Source of the DNA: a bacterium
Lineage (GTDB): Bacteria; Sysuimicrobiota; Sysuimicrobiia; Sysuimicrobiales; Segetimicrobiaceae
Assembly (NCBI GenBank): GCA_035307765.1
Contig: DATGHU010000034.1
Coordinates: forward strand, 124,001 to 188,000
Length of the DNA: 64,000 nucleotides
Reading direction: 5' to 3'
Made by a program: the position numbers and the translations under genes. Positions 46,087 to 55,222 of the stretch are shown one piece after another. Every line of letters begins with the position of its first letter. Position 1 is the first letter of the stretch. A model generated the notes under the pieces. It saw only the letters and a program-made list of their open reading frames with translations, was not told the origin of the DNA and searched no databases.

Positions 46087-46115
46087 TTTGGAATATCGTG
46101 ACAATAGGGTACAAT
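46087..46115 (+). promoter_or_regulatory. Internal promoter before the GH57 branching enzyme
   Basis: TTTGGA (46087-46092), 17-base spacer, TACAAT (46110-46115). The predicted start near 46122 coincides with the left arm of a hairpin, so the message would begin with a stem-loop. Confidence 0.5.
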
Positions 46116-46120
46116 ACTAG

Positions 46121-46140
46121 GAGCACCGATGCTCGTGCTC
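46121..46140 (+). promoter_or_regulatory. Hairpin at the predicted 5' end of the GH57 message
   Basis: GAGCAC (46121-46126) and GTGCTC (46135-46140) form a 6-bp stem with an 8-base loop. Possible 5' stabiliser or operator. Confidence 0.4.
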
Positions 46141-46194
46141 CGGGCGGCGTGCCCGTAATCCCCGCCGCGATCCGCGCTCGCCAACAGGGACATC

Positions 46195-47919
46195 ATGAAG
46201 CAGCCTGTGGGATACCTGATTTTCACGCTACACTCCCATCTCCCGTTCGTGCTGAACCACGGACGATGGCCCTTTGGAAGCGACTGGCTCTCCGAGGCCG
46301 CGGTGCAGTCCTACCTGCCCCTCCTCCGCAGCCTGACCCTGCTCGCCGACGAGGACGTCATCCCCACGGTGACCATCACCCTCTCCCCCATCCTCTGCGA
46401 ACAGTTGGCCAACCCCGGGTTCGGGGAAGAGATCACCGCCTTTCTCCAGCAGCGCTTGGAGGCGTGCCGGGACAACCGCCGGCATTTCGCGGACACCGGC
46501 GAGGATCACCTCGCCGCCCTGTGCGACTACTGGCAGTCGTTCTACCAGGGAGCGCAGGCCCAACTGGAGACCCTGGGAGGGGATCTCCTCGGGGCTTTCC
46601 GACGGCTCGCGGACCGCGAGGCGATCGAGCTGATCACCTGCGCGGCGACCCACGGCTACCTTCCGCTGCTGAGCCGGGATGAGAGCCTCGACCTCCAGAT
46701 GCGGGTGGCGGTGGCGACCCATACCCGACACTTCGGCCACGCCCCCCACGGGGTCTGGCTCCCCGAGTGCGCCTACCGCCCGCGGTACGAGTGGACCCCG
46801 CCGGTGGGCCCCCGCAGCGGCAAGGTCCGGTATCGCCGCCGCGGCGTCGAGGAGGTCCTGGCCGACCACGGCTTGGCGTACTTCTTCACCGACATCCACT
46901 TGGTGCGCGGGGGGCGGGGAATCTCGGCGTACGGGGATTACTTCCCGAGCCTACGCACGGTGCTGGGGCCCGAACCCCACAACTTCTACCGGCGGGGGGA
47001 GCGGACGCCCTACACCCCGTACGTGGTCGCTTCGCGCGGCGGAACCGGGCAGGCGGTCGCCTTCGTCCGCGATCCCGAGACGACCCTGCAGGTGTGGAGC
47101 CGGGACGTCGGCTACCCGGGGGATGAATGGTACCTCGACTTCCATAAGATACACTTCCCGGGCGGGCTCCGCTTCTGGCGGGTGACCCACCCGAAGATCG
47201 ACCTCGCCGACAAGCAGGTCTACGACCCCCGGCCCGCCGCGGAACGCACCCGGGCGCAAGCCGAGCACTACGTGGGGATCGTCCGGGAAATCTTGAGCCG
47301 CAGCGGGGGAGACGGCGAGGCACCGGCGGTGCTGTGCAGCCCGTTCGACACCGAATTGTTCGGCCACTGGTGGTACGAAGGCCCGCAGTGGCTGGCCCGC
47401 GTCTTCGAGCGGCTGGCGGCGGAACAGATCACCCCGCTCACAGCCGGGCAATACTTGGCGAAGCACCCGCCGCACGAGGCGATCACCCTGCTCGAGGGAT
47501 CCTGGGGCGAGGGGGGGGACCACCGCGTCTGGATGAACCGGGACACCGAATGGACCTGGGAAATGATCTACGAGGCCGAGGAGACCTTCTGGACCTTCGT
47601 GGCCGCCGGCGGCTGGCAGCGCACGCCGTTGCTCCGCCGGATCGTCGAGCAAATGGGACGGGAGCTCCTGCTCCTGCAGGGGTCCGATTGGCAGTTCCTC
47701 ATCACCACCTGGGCCGCCCGCAGCTACGCCGAAACGCGCTTCGCCGAGCACTGCGCCAACCTGACCCGGCTGCTGGACCTGGCCAAGCGGGTGGCGGGCG
47801 GCGGGTCCCTCACCTGGGAGGACGAGCAGTTCCTCAAAAGCAAGGAGGTACAGGACTTCTGCTTTCCGGTCCTCGCCGGGCACCTCGAGGCGGCGGCACA
47901 GCATCCCCATCCGGCGTGA
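46195..47919 (+). CDS. GH57 1,4-alpha-glucan branching enzyme (DUF1957)
   Basis: 574 aa. The GH57 barrel starts LIFTLHSHLPFVLNHGRWPF; the nucleophile Glu191 lies in GVWLPECAYRP and the acid/base Asp385 in CSPFDTELFGHWWYEGPQWL. The C-terminal helical DUF1957 domain includes LLLQGSDWQFLITTWAARSY, which is diagnostic for the AmyC/TK1436-type branching enzymes. It introduces alpha-1,6 branches into alpha-glucans. A promoter lies just upstream. It is followed 4 bases later by glgC, the committed step of ADP-glucose synthesis. Confidence 0.92.
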   Translation: MKQPVGYLIFTLHSHLPFVLNHGRWPFGSDWLSEAAVQSYLPLLRSLTLLADEDVIPTVTITLSPILCEQLANPGFGEEITAFLQQRLEACRDNRRHFADTGEDHLAALCDYWQSFYQGAQAQLETLGGDLLGAFRRLADREAIELITCAATHGYLPLLSRDESLDLQMRVAVATHTRHFGHAPHGVWLPECAYRPRYEWTPPVGPRSGKVRYRRRGVEEVLADHGLAYFFTDIHLVRGGRGISAYGDYFPSLRTVLGPEPHNFYRRGERTPYTPYVVASRGGTGQAVAFVRDPETTLQVWSRDVGYPGDEWYLDFHKIHFPGGLRFWRVTHPKIDLADKQVYDPRPAAERTRAQAEHYVGIVREILSRSGGDGEAPAVLCSPFDTELFGHWWYEGPQWLARVFERLAAEQITPLTAGQYLAKHPPHEAITLLEGSWGEGGDHRVWMNRDTEWTWEMIYEAEETFWTFVAAGGWQRTPLLRRIVEQMGRELLLLQGSDWQFLITTWAARSYAETRFAEHCANLTRLLDLAKRVAGGGSLTWEDEQFLKSKEVQDFCFPVLAGHLEAAAQHPHPA

Positions 47920-47923
47920 TGGC

Positions 47924-49165
47924 GTGAGCACGCCCCGCATCCTTGGCCTGATCCTCGCGGGCGGCAAGGGGGAGCGGCTGTTTCCCCTGACGCAGGAGCG
48001 GAGCAAGCCGGCGGTGCCGTTTGGGAGCAAGTACCGGATCGCCGATTTCGTGCTGAGCAACTTCATCAATTCGCAGATTTACTCGCTGTACATCTTGGTC
48101 CAGTACAAATCGCAATCGTTGATCGACCACATCCGCCGCGGCTGGCGGATCGGCGGCCTCGTCGAAGGCCACTTCATCATCACCGTCCCCCCACAGATGC
48201 GCTGGGGCGAGACCTGGTACCGCGGCACGGCGGACGCCGTGTTCCAAAACCTCAACCTGATCCGGGACGTGGACCCGGATCTGGTGGCGATCTTTGGAGC
48301 CGACCACATCTACCGGATGGACCTTCAGCAGATGGTCGCCTCGCACCTGAATCGCCGCGCCGATGTCTCCGTCGCCGCCCTCCCCGTGCCGATCGAGTCG
48401 GCCTCCGGGTTCGGCATCATCGAAGCGGATGTCGAGGGCCGGATCATCGGGTGGGAGGAGAAACCGCGGGAGCCGAAACCGATGCCGGGGGACCCGACGC
48501 GGGCGTTCTCCTCGATGGGCAATTACATCTTTACGACGGACGTGCTGGTCGAGGCCCTCGTCGAGGATGCGCGGCGCAGCACCGACCACGACTTCGGCCG
48601 GACGATCATCCCCGAACTGTACCCGTACGCGCGGGCGTTCGCGTACGACTTCATGCAGAACGCGATCCCGGGAATCCACCCCGGCGAGGAGCTGGGGTAC
48701 TGGCGGGACGTCGGGACGATTGAGGCCTATTGGCGGGCCAACATGGATCTGCTGGGGCCCGCCCCTGCGTTGGACCTCGACAACCCCCGGTGGCCGGTCC
48801 TCGGCTCCCCGTTCGGTGGGCCGTCGGCCCGGATCCTCGACGGGGTCATCGAGGACGTCCTCTTGGGCGAAGGAACCCTCGTCCGCGGAGCGACGATTCG
48901 CCGCTCGATCGTCGGACGCGGGGTCACCATCGAGCGGGGGGCCACGATCGAAAACAGCATCATCATGGACAATACCACCGTCGGCCCACACGCCCGCATC
49001 CGGCGGACCATCGTCGACCGGTTCAACACGGTCCCCGCTGGGGCGGTGATCGGCGAGGAGGCCGAGCCGCCCGAGGATGCGATCGTGGATCCTTCGGGCA
49101 TCACCATCGTGGCGCGCGGCACGACCCGGGTCCGGAGGACCACCCCCACCTCCGCGCTGCCGTGA
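47924..49165 (+). CDS. glgC: Glucose-1-phosphate adenylyltransferase
   Basis: 413 aa from a GTG at 47924, 4 bases after the branching enzyme stop. It makes ADP-glucose from glucose-1-phosphate and ATP. Motifs: ILAGGKGERLFPLTQERSKP, AVPFGSKYRIADFVLSNFIN, GTADAVFQNLNLIRDVDPD, IFGADHIYRMDLQQMV, FGIIEADVEGRIIGWEEKP and MGNYIFTTDVLVEAL. Left-handed beta-helix repeats follow at the C-terminus (GATIRRSIVGRGVTIERGA). The next gene begins inside its stop (GTGA). No glgA synthase lies nearby. Confidence 0.97.
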   Translation: MSTPRILGLILAGGKGERLFPLTQERSKPAVPFGSKYRIADFVLSNFINSQIYSLYILVQYKSQSLIDHIRRGWRIGGLVEGHFIITVPPQMRWGETWYRGTADAVFQNLNLIRDVDPDLVAIFGADHIYRMDLQQMVASHLNRRADVSVAALPVPIESASGFGIIEADVEGRIIGWEEKPREPKPMPGDPTRAFSSMGNYIFTTDVLVEALVEDARRSTDHDFGRTIIPELYPYARAFAYDFMQNAIPGIHPGEELGYWRDVGTIEAYWRANMDLLGPAPALDLDNPRWPVLGSPFGGPSARILDGVIEDVLLGEGTLVRGATIRRSIVGRGVTIERGATIENSIIMDNTTVGPHARIRRTIVDRFNTVPAGAVIGEEAEPPEDAIVDPSGITIVARGTTRVRRTTPTSALP

Positions 49166-51657
49166 CGGCGATGGGCGCCGCGGACCGCTTCATCTGCATT
49201 CACGCACACTTCTACCAGCCGCCCCGCGAGAACCCCTGGCTCGAGACGGTGGAGGTCCAGGACTCCGCCCGACCGTATCATGACTGGAACGCGCGGGTGA
49301 CCGCCGAGTGCTACGCGCCGAATGGCGCCTCGCGGCTCCTCGACGGCGCCAAGCGCATCTTGGAAATCACCAACAACTATCGGCTGGTCAGCTTCAACGT
49401 CGGCCCCACGCTTCTCGCCTGGCTTCAGGGCGCGGCGCCGGAGACCTACGCGAGAATCCTGGAGGCCGACCGGGTGAGCCGGGCGCAGCGGGGCGGCCAC
49501 GGCAATGCACTGGCACAGGCCTACAACCACATCATCCTCCCCCTGGCGACCAGGCGGGACAAGGAGACCCAGGTGGCATGGGGGGTCGCCGACTTCCGGC
49601 ACCGCTTCGGGCGCGAGCCCGAGGGCATGTGGCTCCCCGAGACCGCGGTGGACACCGAAACGCTCGAGGTCCTCGCCGCGTCCGGCCTCAGGTTCACGAT
49701 TCTCGCTCCCGACCAGGCGGCGCGCGTGCGCCCTGTGGGGCAGGATGGGTGGATCGACGTCCGCGGCGGTCGTGTCGACCCGAGCCGTCCGTATCTCTGC
49801 CGGCTCCCGAGCGGAGCGACGATCGCGTTGTTCTTCTACGATGGGCCGATCTCGCGCGCCGTGGCGTTCGAAGGCCTCCTCAACAGCGGCGAGGAGTTCG
49901 CGGACCGGCTCGCCGCGGGCTTCCGGGGCGATCGGCAAGGTCCCCAGATCGTCCACATCGCGACGGACGGGGAGTCATACGGGCATCACCACGCGTTCGG
50001 CGAGATGGCCCTCACCGCCGCCCTGCGGATGATCGAAGAGCGCGACACGGCGCGCCTCACCAACTACGGGCTGTTTCTTGCGCTGCACCCCCCCGACCAC
50101 GAGGTCGAGATCGTCGAGCCGTCGAGCTGGTCGTGCCCACATGGGGTGGAGCGGTGGCGGTCTAACTGCGGATGTCGTGCGGGGCACCCCGGTTGGACCC
50201 AAGAGTGGCGGACGCCGCTGCGCAACGCGCTCGACTGGCTTCGGGACACCCTCGCGCCCATCTACGAGGACCGGATCGGGGGAGACCTGCGGGATCCGTG
50301 GGCGGCCCGGGATGCCTACGTCGATATCGTCCTGGACCGCAGCCCGGAGAACGTGGACGGGTTTTTCGCCGCTTACGGCCGTCCGGGCCTCGACCGCGGC
50401 GAGCGCCCGCGGGTGCTCCGCCTCCTGGAGATGCAGCGGCACGCGCTCTTGATGTACACCTCGTGCGGGTGGTTCTTCGACGACCTCTCCGGGATCGAGG
50501 CGGTCCAGGTCACCATGTACGCCGCACGCGCGATCCAACTTGCGGAACGGTTCGGAGCCCACCTGGAAGACGAGTTCGTTGCGCGGCTGGCCGAAGCCAG
50601 GAGCAACGTCGCGCGGTGGGGGGATGGTGCCAAGATCTACCGGCGGGTCATTCGGCCGGCGGCCGTGACCCATTCCCGGCTCGCCGCGCACTACGCGATC
50701 AGCGGGCTCTTCGACCCGTACGAAGACGACGCCCGCGTCTTTAGCTTTGTGGTACGGCGCCTGGACGCCCGGCGAGAGGACCGCGGCGGCCACACCGTGG
50801 CCGTGGGGTTGGTCTCGGCGGCCTCCCGCATCACGACCGAGGCCGAGCAGGCCGCGTTTGCGGTGCTGCACCTGGGGGGGACCGACGTGCAGTGCGGGGT
50901 CCGAATGGACGCCACCCCGGAATGGTACGAGACGGTGAAGACCGAGCTCGTCGATTCTTTCCTCACCAACGGGCCCAGCGAGGCCGTTCGCGTCCTCGAC
51001 GAGGCCTTCCGCGGTTCCCTGTACTCGCTCTCCGACCTCTTCACCGAAGCGCGCCGGAGCATCCTGGGGCGCATCACCGAGAGCCACCTCGCCCGCTTCG
51101 AGGGGGCGTACAAGGCGCTGTACGAGGAATCGCGCCCGCTCATCGCGTTTATGCGCGATTCGGGGGTCCCCGTTCCGGCCGGAATTCTCATGGCCGCGGA
51201 GTACACGCTGCTCAAAGAGCTCGCCGACGCGCTGGACCGCGCGCCCGCTCACCCCCTGCCCGACCGCGCCTTCGAGATCGCCCGCGAGCTCGACGCGCTG
51301 GAGATCAAAGACCACGCGGGGGAGCACGAGCTGCTCCTGCGCCGGGCCGCCGAGGCGCGGGCGGAAGGCCTGAAGACCGGACCGTTCGGGGAGGACCTCG
51401 ACCAGCTCCACCGCCTGCTCGATCTCGCCGACGCCCTTGGGTTCACCCTCAACCTCTGGCATGTCCAAAACGCCTACCACGACGCGGCGCTGACCCACCG
51501 CGAAGAGCTGGCGCGGGCCGATGCCGAAGCCGACCGGGTGGCGGAGTTTTGGCGGCTCGGGGCCAGGCTGAACTTCAACCTGGACCGCCTGCGGGCTCCC
51601 GCCCGGGGTCGGGTAGCCTCGCCGGACCCCGGCGATCGTACGGCGGCGGAACGTTGA
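49162..51657 (+). CDS. Large GH57 glycosidase with DUF3536
   Basis: 831 aa from the GTG at 49162 (GTGA overlap with glgC); the ATG at 49171 is an alternative. The GH57 domain begins RFICIHAHFYQPPRENPWLE. The nucleophile Glu160 lies in GMWLPETAVDTETLEVLAAS and the acid/base Asp269 in HIATDGESYGHHHAFGEMAL. WSCPHGVERWRSNCGCRAGH and the helical DUF3536 region (ALLMYTSCGWFFDDLSGIEA) follow. The family is common beside glycogen genes but its exact activity, probably on alpha-glucan, is not established. Last gene of the operon, convergent with the permease. Confidence 0.88.
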   Translation: MTAMGAADRFICIHAHFYQPPRENPWLETVEVQDSARPYHDWNARVTAECYAPNGASRLLDGAKRILEITNNYRLVSFNVGPTLLAWLQGAAPETYARILEADRVSRAQRGGHGNALAQAYNHIILPLATRRDKETQVAWGVADFRHRFGREPEGMWLPETAVDTETLEVLAASGLRFTILAPDQAARVRPVGQDGWIDVRGGRVDPSRPYLCRLPSGATIALFFYDGPISRAVAFEGLLNSGEEFADRLAAGFRGDRQGPQIVHIATDGESYGHHHAFGEMALTAALRMIEERDTARLTNYGLFLALHPPDHEVEIVEPSSWSCPHGVERWRSNCGCRAGHPGWTQEWRTPLRNALDWLRDTLAPIYEDRIGGDLRDPWAARDAYVDIVLDRSPENVDGFFAAYGRPGLDRGERPRVLRLLEMQRHALLMYTSCGWFFDDLSGIEAVQVTMYAARAIQLAERFGAHLEDEFVARLAEARSNVARWGDGAKIYRRVIRPAAVTHSRLAAHYAISGLFDPYEDDARVFSFVVRRLDARREDRGGHTVAVGLVSAASRITTEAEQAAFAVLHLGGTDVQCGVRMDATPEWYETVKTELVDSFLTNGPSEAVRVLDEAFRGSLYSLSDLFTEARRSILGRITESHLARFEGAYKALYEESRPLIAFMRDSGVPVPAGILMAAEYTLLKELADALDRAPAHPLPDRAFEIARELDALEIKDHAGEHELLLRRAAEARAEGLKTGPFGEDLDQLHRLLDLADALGFTLNLWHVQNAYHDAALTHREELARADAEADRVAEFWRLGARLNFNLDRLRAPARGRVASPDPGDRTAAER

Positions 51658-51687
51658 CTCCGCTCCCGGCGGCCCGCGGCGCGGTCG

Positions 51688-51708
51688 CGCCTCCCGCTCG
51701 GGGAGGCG
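51688..51708. terminator. Hairpin between convergent operons
   Basis: CGCCTCCC-GCTCG-GGGAGGCG, an 8-bp perfect stem with a 5-base loop, between the GH57 stop (51657) and the permease stop (51719). Only a weak T-rich stretch follows on the plus strand; it could end either transcript. Confidence 0.5.
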
Positions 51709-51718
51709 GCCCCTTTCG

Positions 51719-52867
51719 CTATTTCGACTCCGGCGTGGTCATGGGCGTGTTCATCATTCGGAGCATTTCAGGCCCGCCGGTCGTGAGGAAGCGCCGGACC
51801 AGGACGGCCGCAAGCAGGAGGAAGATGAGGTTGAGGATCGAGGTGGAGTTCAGGGCGATGCGGGCGTCGAGTACGACGGCGTGGCGCGCGGTCGGGGTCA
51901 GTCCGAGGACACGGAAAAGGAGATCGACGGCCACGCCCGCGGTCACGATCGCGGCGTAGGAGGTGACGAGCAGGTACAGCGCCATCCGCGTCCCATAGTA
52001 CTTCCGATAGATGTTCAGAATGGGAAGGATGATCAGGTCGGAGTAGATGAAGGACACGACCCCGCCGAAGCTGATGCCCCCGTTCCACAGGACGGCGGCC
52101 AGCGGCACGTTCCCCACTGAGCAGACAAAGGCCATCATCGACACCACCGGTCCGATCAACGGACCCCAGATCAGGCCCAGCCCCGGATGGTTCATCAGGA
52201 AAAACCCCCGCCAGAACGCGGCGGGCACCCACGCGGCGATGGCCCCGGCGATCACGAGGCCGCCGGCGATGTCCATCCAGACCGCCGCCCAATCCATGAC
52301 GAAGTAATGGCTGACGGCGGTAAATCCCTCCGGCGATACCATTCGCGCGAGCAGGGGTGTGCCTTCGGTCACCGCCATGTCCATCTCGGCGTGGCCCTCC
52401 ATGCGCCCGGCCCGCCCCCGCTCCGCCTGCCGGCGGGCTTCGTCGACCGCCGCGCGACGGAGCGTAAGGCGGAACACCAACCACAACACGGCGATCATGA
52501 TCGGGCCGCCGGCAAACTCCGCCAGCGCGAACGGCCACCCCAGGAGCACGATCATGATGATCCCAAGCTCGATCACCAGATTCGTCGACGCGAACTCGAA
52601 CACGATCGACGCGGTGAAGTCGGCACCCTTCCGGAATATCGATCGGGCCAGTGCCACCGCCGCGTACGAACAGGATGACGAGGCGGCGCCGAACAGACTG
52701 GCCAGGACGATGGAGCGCGGCGAGTCGTCTCCCAGCACCCGGACCATCTGCCGCTTGGAGACGAATGCCTGGATTGTCGCCGAGAGCGCGAATCCCAGGA
52801 TCAGCGGCCAGAGGATCTCCCACCCCATCGCCGCCGCCGCACTCAGCGCCCGGGCGATGGCGCTCAT
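51719..52867 (-). CDS. Membrane permease of the DUF318/UPF0718 (YraQ-like) family
   Basis: 382 aa from the ATG at 52867, overlapping the helicase stop by 4 bases. About eight membrane helices are seen. The family motif FGAASSSCSYAAVALARSIF recurs in the second half as CSVGNVPLAAVLWNGGISFG, the internal duplication usual for this family. A central cytoplasmic loop (residues about 125-170) is rich in Arg, Glu and Met (GRMEGHAEMDMAVTEGTP). Members have been linked to metal or arsenical export but the substrate is unknown. It is the last gene of the T4SS-helicase run. Confidence 0.88.
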   Translation of the reverse strand: MSAIARALSAAAAMGWEILWPLILGFALSATIQAFVSKRQMVRVLGDDSPRSIVLASLFGAASSSCSYAAVALARSIFRKGADFTASIVFEFASTNLVIELGIIMIVLLGWPFALAEFAGGPIMIAVLWLVFRLTLRRAAVDEARRQAERGRAGRMEGHAEMDMAVTEGTPLLARMVSPEGFTAVSHYFVMDWAAVWMDIAGGLVIAGAIAAWVPAAFWRGFFLMNHPGLGLIWGPLIGPVVSMMAFVCSVGNVPLAAVLWNGGISFGGVVSFIYSDLIILPILNIYRKYYGTRMALYLLVTSYAAIVTAGVAVDLLFRVLGLTPTARHAVVLDARIALNSTSILNLIFLLLAAVLVRRFLTTGGPEMLRMMNTPMTTPESK

Positions 52868-55146
52868 CTGGACCGCAGCCCCTTTTCCTCCAGCAGGCAG
52901 CGGAGCAGCAGCACCGCGGCGTGCTTGTCGAGCGGGGTGTTGAAGTTGCCGCACTTGGGGGACTGAATGCAGGAGGGGCACCCGGCTTCGCACGGGCAGG
53001 ACCTGATCGCGTCCAACGTCCGCCGCAGCAGCTCGTCGAGCAGTTCGAACCCTTTCTCGGCGACCCCCACCCCGCCCCGGTGCCCGTCGTAGATGAAGAT
53101 GGTCACCTCCCCTGTATCGGGATACGCCGGGTAGCTGACCCCGCCGATATCCCAGCGGTCGCACATCGCGAGCAAGGGCAGCAGACCGATCGCCGCGTGC
53201 TCGACGGCGTGGATGCCGCCGGCGAGGTCCCGCCCGGCCTCCTCCACGGCGGCGGCCAGCGCAGGGGGAATGGTGAGCCACAGTGCGGTCGTCGCCAGCT
53301 CCTCCTCGGGGAGGTCAAGCGGTGCGACGGACACCACCGCATCGCTGACGAGATGCTTGCGCCGGTACTCGACCACCCGATGGGTGACCAGAACCTCGCC
53401 AAAGTATGCGGTCGTCCCGCCGCACGCCCGGTCGGCCCGGGCCCGGGCAACGCTGAGGTCGGTGACGACGCGTGGTTCGGTGTAGGTGCCGCTGTCGTCC
53501 GCCTCGACGGTGGCTGTGCGCGTGGCCAAGTCGAGGCGTGTCACCCGGTAGGCCTCCCCCTGGTGGAGGTAGATGGCCCCCTCGTGCACCTGCTCGAACG
53601 CTCGGGCGCCGTCCACGGTCCCGACCAACCGGCGCGTGCGGGCGTTCACGATGCGGTAGAGATCGCTGGAGGTGCTGCGGATTTCAACCGACCCCGCAGG
53701 ATACCGGCGGGATCGAGGGTGCCACCGATCCCGCCGGCGCACGAGCTCCCCGGTGCCTTCGAGCGCTTCGGCGATGACCCGCATCCGCGGACCGAACACC
53801 GCCTCGTCCCCCGCCCAGAGCGCCACCTCACTGGCGGCACAACGGAGGTGCGCCGCCAGCACATAGGGGTTCTCCGGGTCAACCGTCGCGTGCTCGACCG
53901 GCCGGCCGAAGAAGTAGGCCGGCTGGCGCATCAAGTATTGGTCAAGCGCATCCTCGAGGCCGATCAGCACCGCGAGCGATTCATCCTGCCCCCGCCCCGC
54001 GCGCCCCGCCCGCTGCCAGACACTGGCCATCGTCCCCGGATACCCCACCAGCACCGCCGCGTCCAGCCCGCCGACGTCAATCCCCAACTCGAGCGCGCTC
54101 GTGCTGATCACCCCGGCCAGATCGCCGCTGAACAACCGCCGCTCGATCTCCCGCCGCTGTTCCGGAAGGTACCCGGCCCGGTACGGGCTGACGCGCGCCG
54201 CGAGGACGGGATCCTCCCGAAGGGCGTCCACGGTGTACCGGTGCACCAGCTCCGTGATCTTGCGGGCCTTGGTAAACGCGATCGTCCGCACACCGCCCTT
54301 AAGGAGGCTCGCCACGAGCCAGCTCGCTTCGATGTAAGGACTGCGGCGGCTCATCTTGGCCCGATCGATCACCGGGGGGTTCCACAGCAGGAACGACCGG
54401 GGCCCCCGCGGCGCACCGTCCTGGTCGATGACCCGCAGCGGGCGCCCGGTGAGGCGGCGGCCAAACTCGCCGGCGTTCGCCACCGTCGCCGACGTGCAGA
54501 TGATCTGTGGATCGATCCCGCGAAGGCGGCAGACCCGGACCAACCGGCGGAGGATGTTAGCCACGTGGCTCCCGAAGACGCCGCGGTACACGTGCATGTC
54601 GTCGAGCACCACGAACCTGAGGTGCTTGAGAAATGGCGTCCACCGAAAATGCTGCGGGAGGATCCCCACGTGGAGCATGTCGGGGTTGGTCAGGAGGATC
54701 TGCGCCTCTCCGCGCAGCCGTCGCCGCTCGGCCTGTGGGGTATCGCCGTCGTAGGATCCAACGCGGAGGCCGAGGCCGAACTCCCCCAACGCGTCCTGCT
54801 GGTCCTGCGCCAGGGCCTTCGTCGGGAAGATGAACAGCGCTCTCGCCTCCGGGGCCGTGACCAGCGCTTCGAGAACCGGCAGCATGTAGCAGAGTGACTT
54901 CCCGCTGGCGGTCCCGGTCGTGACGATGACCGACTCTCCGCCCCGCACGGCCTCGACCGCCTCCGCCTGGTGCGTGTACAGGCGGGTGATCCCTAGACGG
55001 ACCAACGCCTCGGCGAGCGGCGGCGCCAGTGCTTCTCGCAGCGTCGCATACCGCGCCGATCTGGCGGGGAAGCGCTCCTCGTGGACGATCTGACCGCGGT
55101 AGCGGGGGTCTTCGCGGACCGCCCCGAGGAGGTGGACGAAGTCCAT
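52864..55146 (-). CDS. DEAD/DEAH helicase of the MrfA/YprA type with zinc-cysteine C-terminus
   Basis: 760 aa from the ATG at 55146; an ATG at 55242, overlapping the preceding gene, is an alternative. Helicase core: LYTHQAEAVEAVRGGESVIV (Q-motif), TGTASGKS (77-84, Walker A), PTKALAQDQ, VVLDDMH (182-185, Walker B with Asp instead of Glu), ICTSATVANAGEFG and STSALELGIDVGGLDAAVLV, VWQRAGRAGRG. The C-terminal DUF1998-like region ends with CPCEAGCPSCIQSPKCGNFN, four or more cysteines for metal binding, as in MrfA, which repairs mitomycin C adducts in Bacillus. It follows the T4SS coupling protein gene by 76 bases. Confidence 0.9.
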   Translation of the reverse strand: MDFVHLLGAVREDPRYRGQIVHEERFPARSARYATLREALAPPLAEALVRLGITRLYTHQAEAVEAVRGGESVIVTTGTASGKSLCYMLPVLEALVTAPEARALFIFPTKALAQDQQDALGEFGLGLRVGSYDGDTPQAERRRLRGEAQILLTNPDMLHVGILPQHFRWTPFLKHLRFVVLDDMHVYRGVFGSHVANILRRLVRVCRLRGIDPQIICTSATVANAGEFGRRLTGRPLRVIDQDGAPRGPRSFLLWNPPVIDRAKMSRRSPYIEASWLVASLLKGGVRTIAFTKARKITELVHRYTVDALREDPVLAARVSPYRAGYLPEQRREIERRLFSGDLAGVISTSALELGIDVGGLDAAVLVGYPGTMASVWQRAGRAGRGQDESLAVLIGLEDALDQYLMRQPAYFFGRPVEHATVDPENPYVLAAHLRCAASEVALWAGDEAVFGPRMRVIAEALEGTGELVRRRDRWHPRSRRYPAGSVEIRSTSSDLYRIVNARTRRLVGTVDGARAFEQVHEGAIYLHQGEAYRVTRLDLATRTATVEADDSGTYTEPRVVTDLSVARARADRACGGTTAYFGEVLVTHRVVEYRRKHLVSDAVVSVAPLDLPEEELATTALWLTIPPALAAAVEEAGRDLAGGIHAVEHAAIGLLPLLAMCDRWDIGGVSYPAYPDTGEVTIFIYDGHRGGVGVAEKGFELLDELLRRTLDAIRSCPCEAGCPSCIQSPKCGNFNTPLDKHAAVLLLRCLLEEKGLRSR

Positions 55147-55222
55147 GCGCAGGTAGTTCGCGGCCAACGCGATCCGGGCCTGTGAGCGGACCGGCGATCG
55201 GGGCGCACACGTCGGCGCGCCG

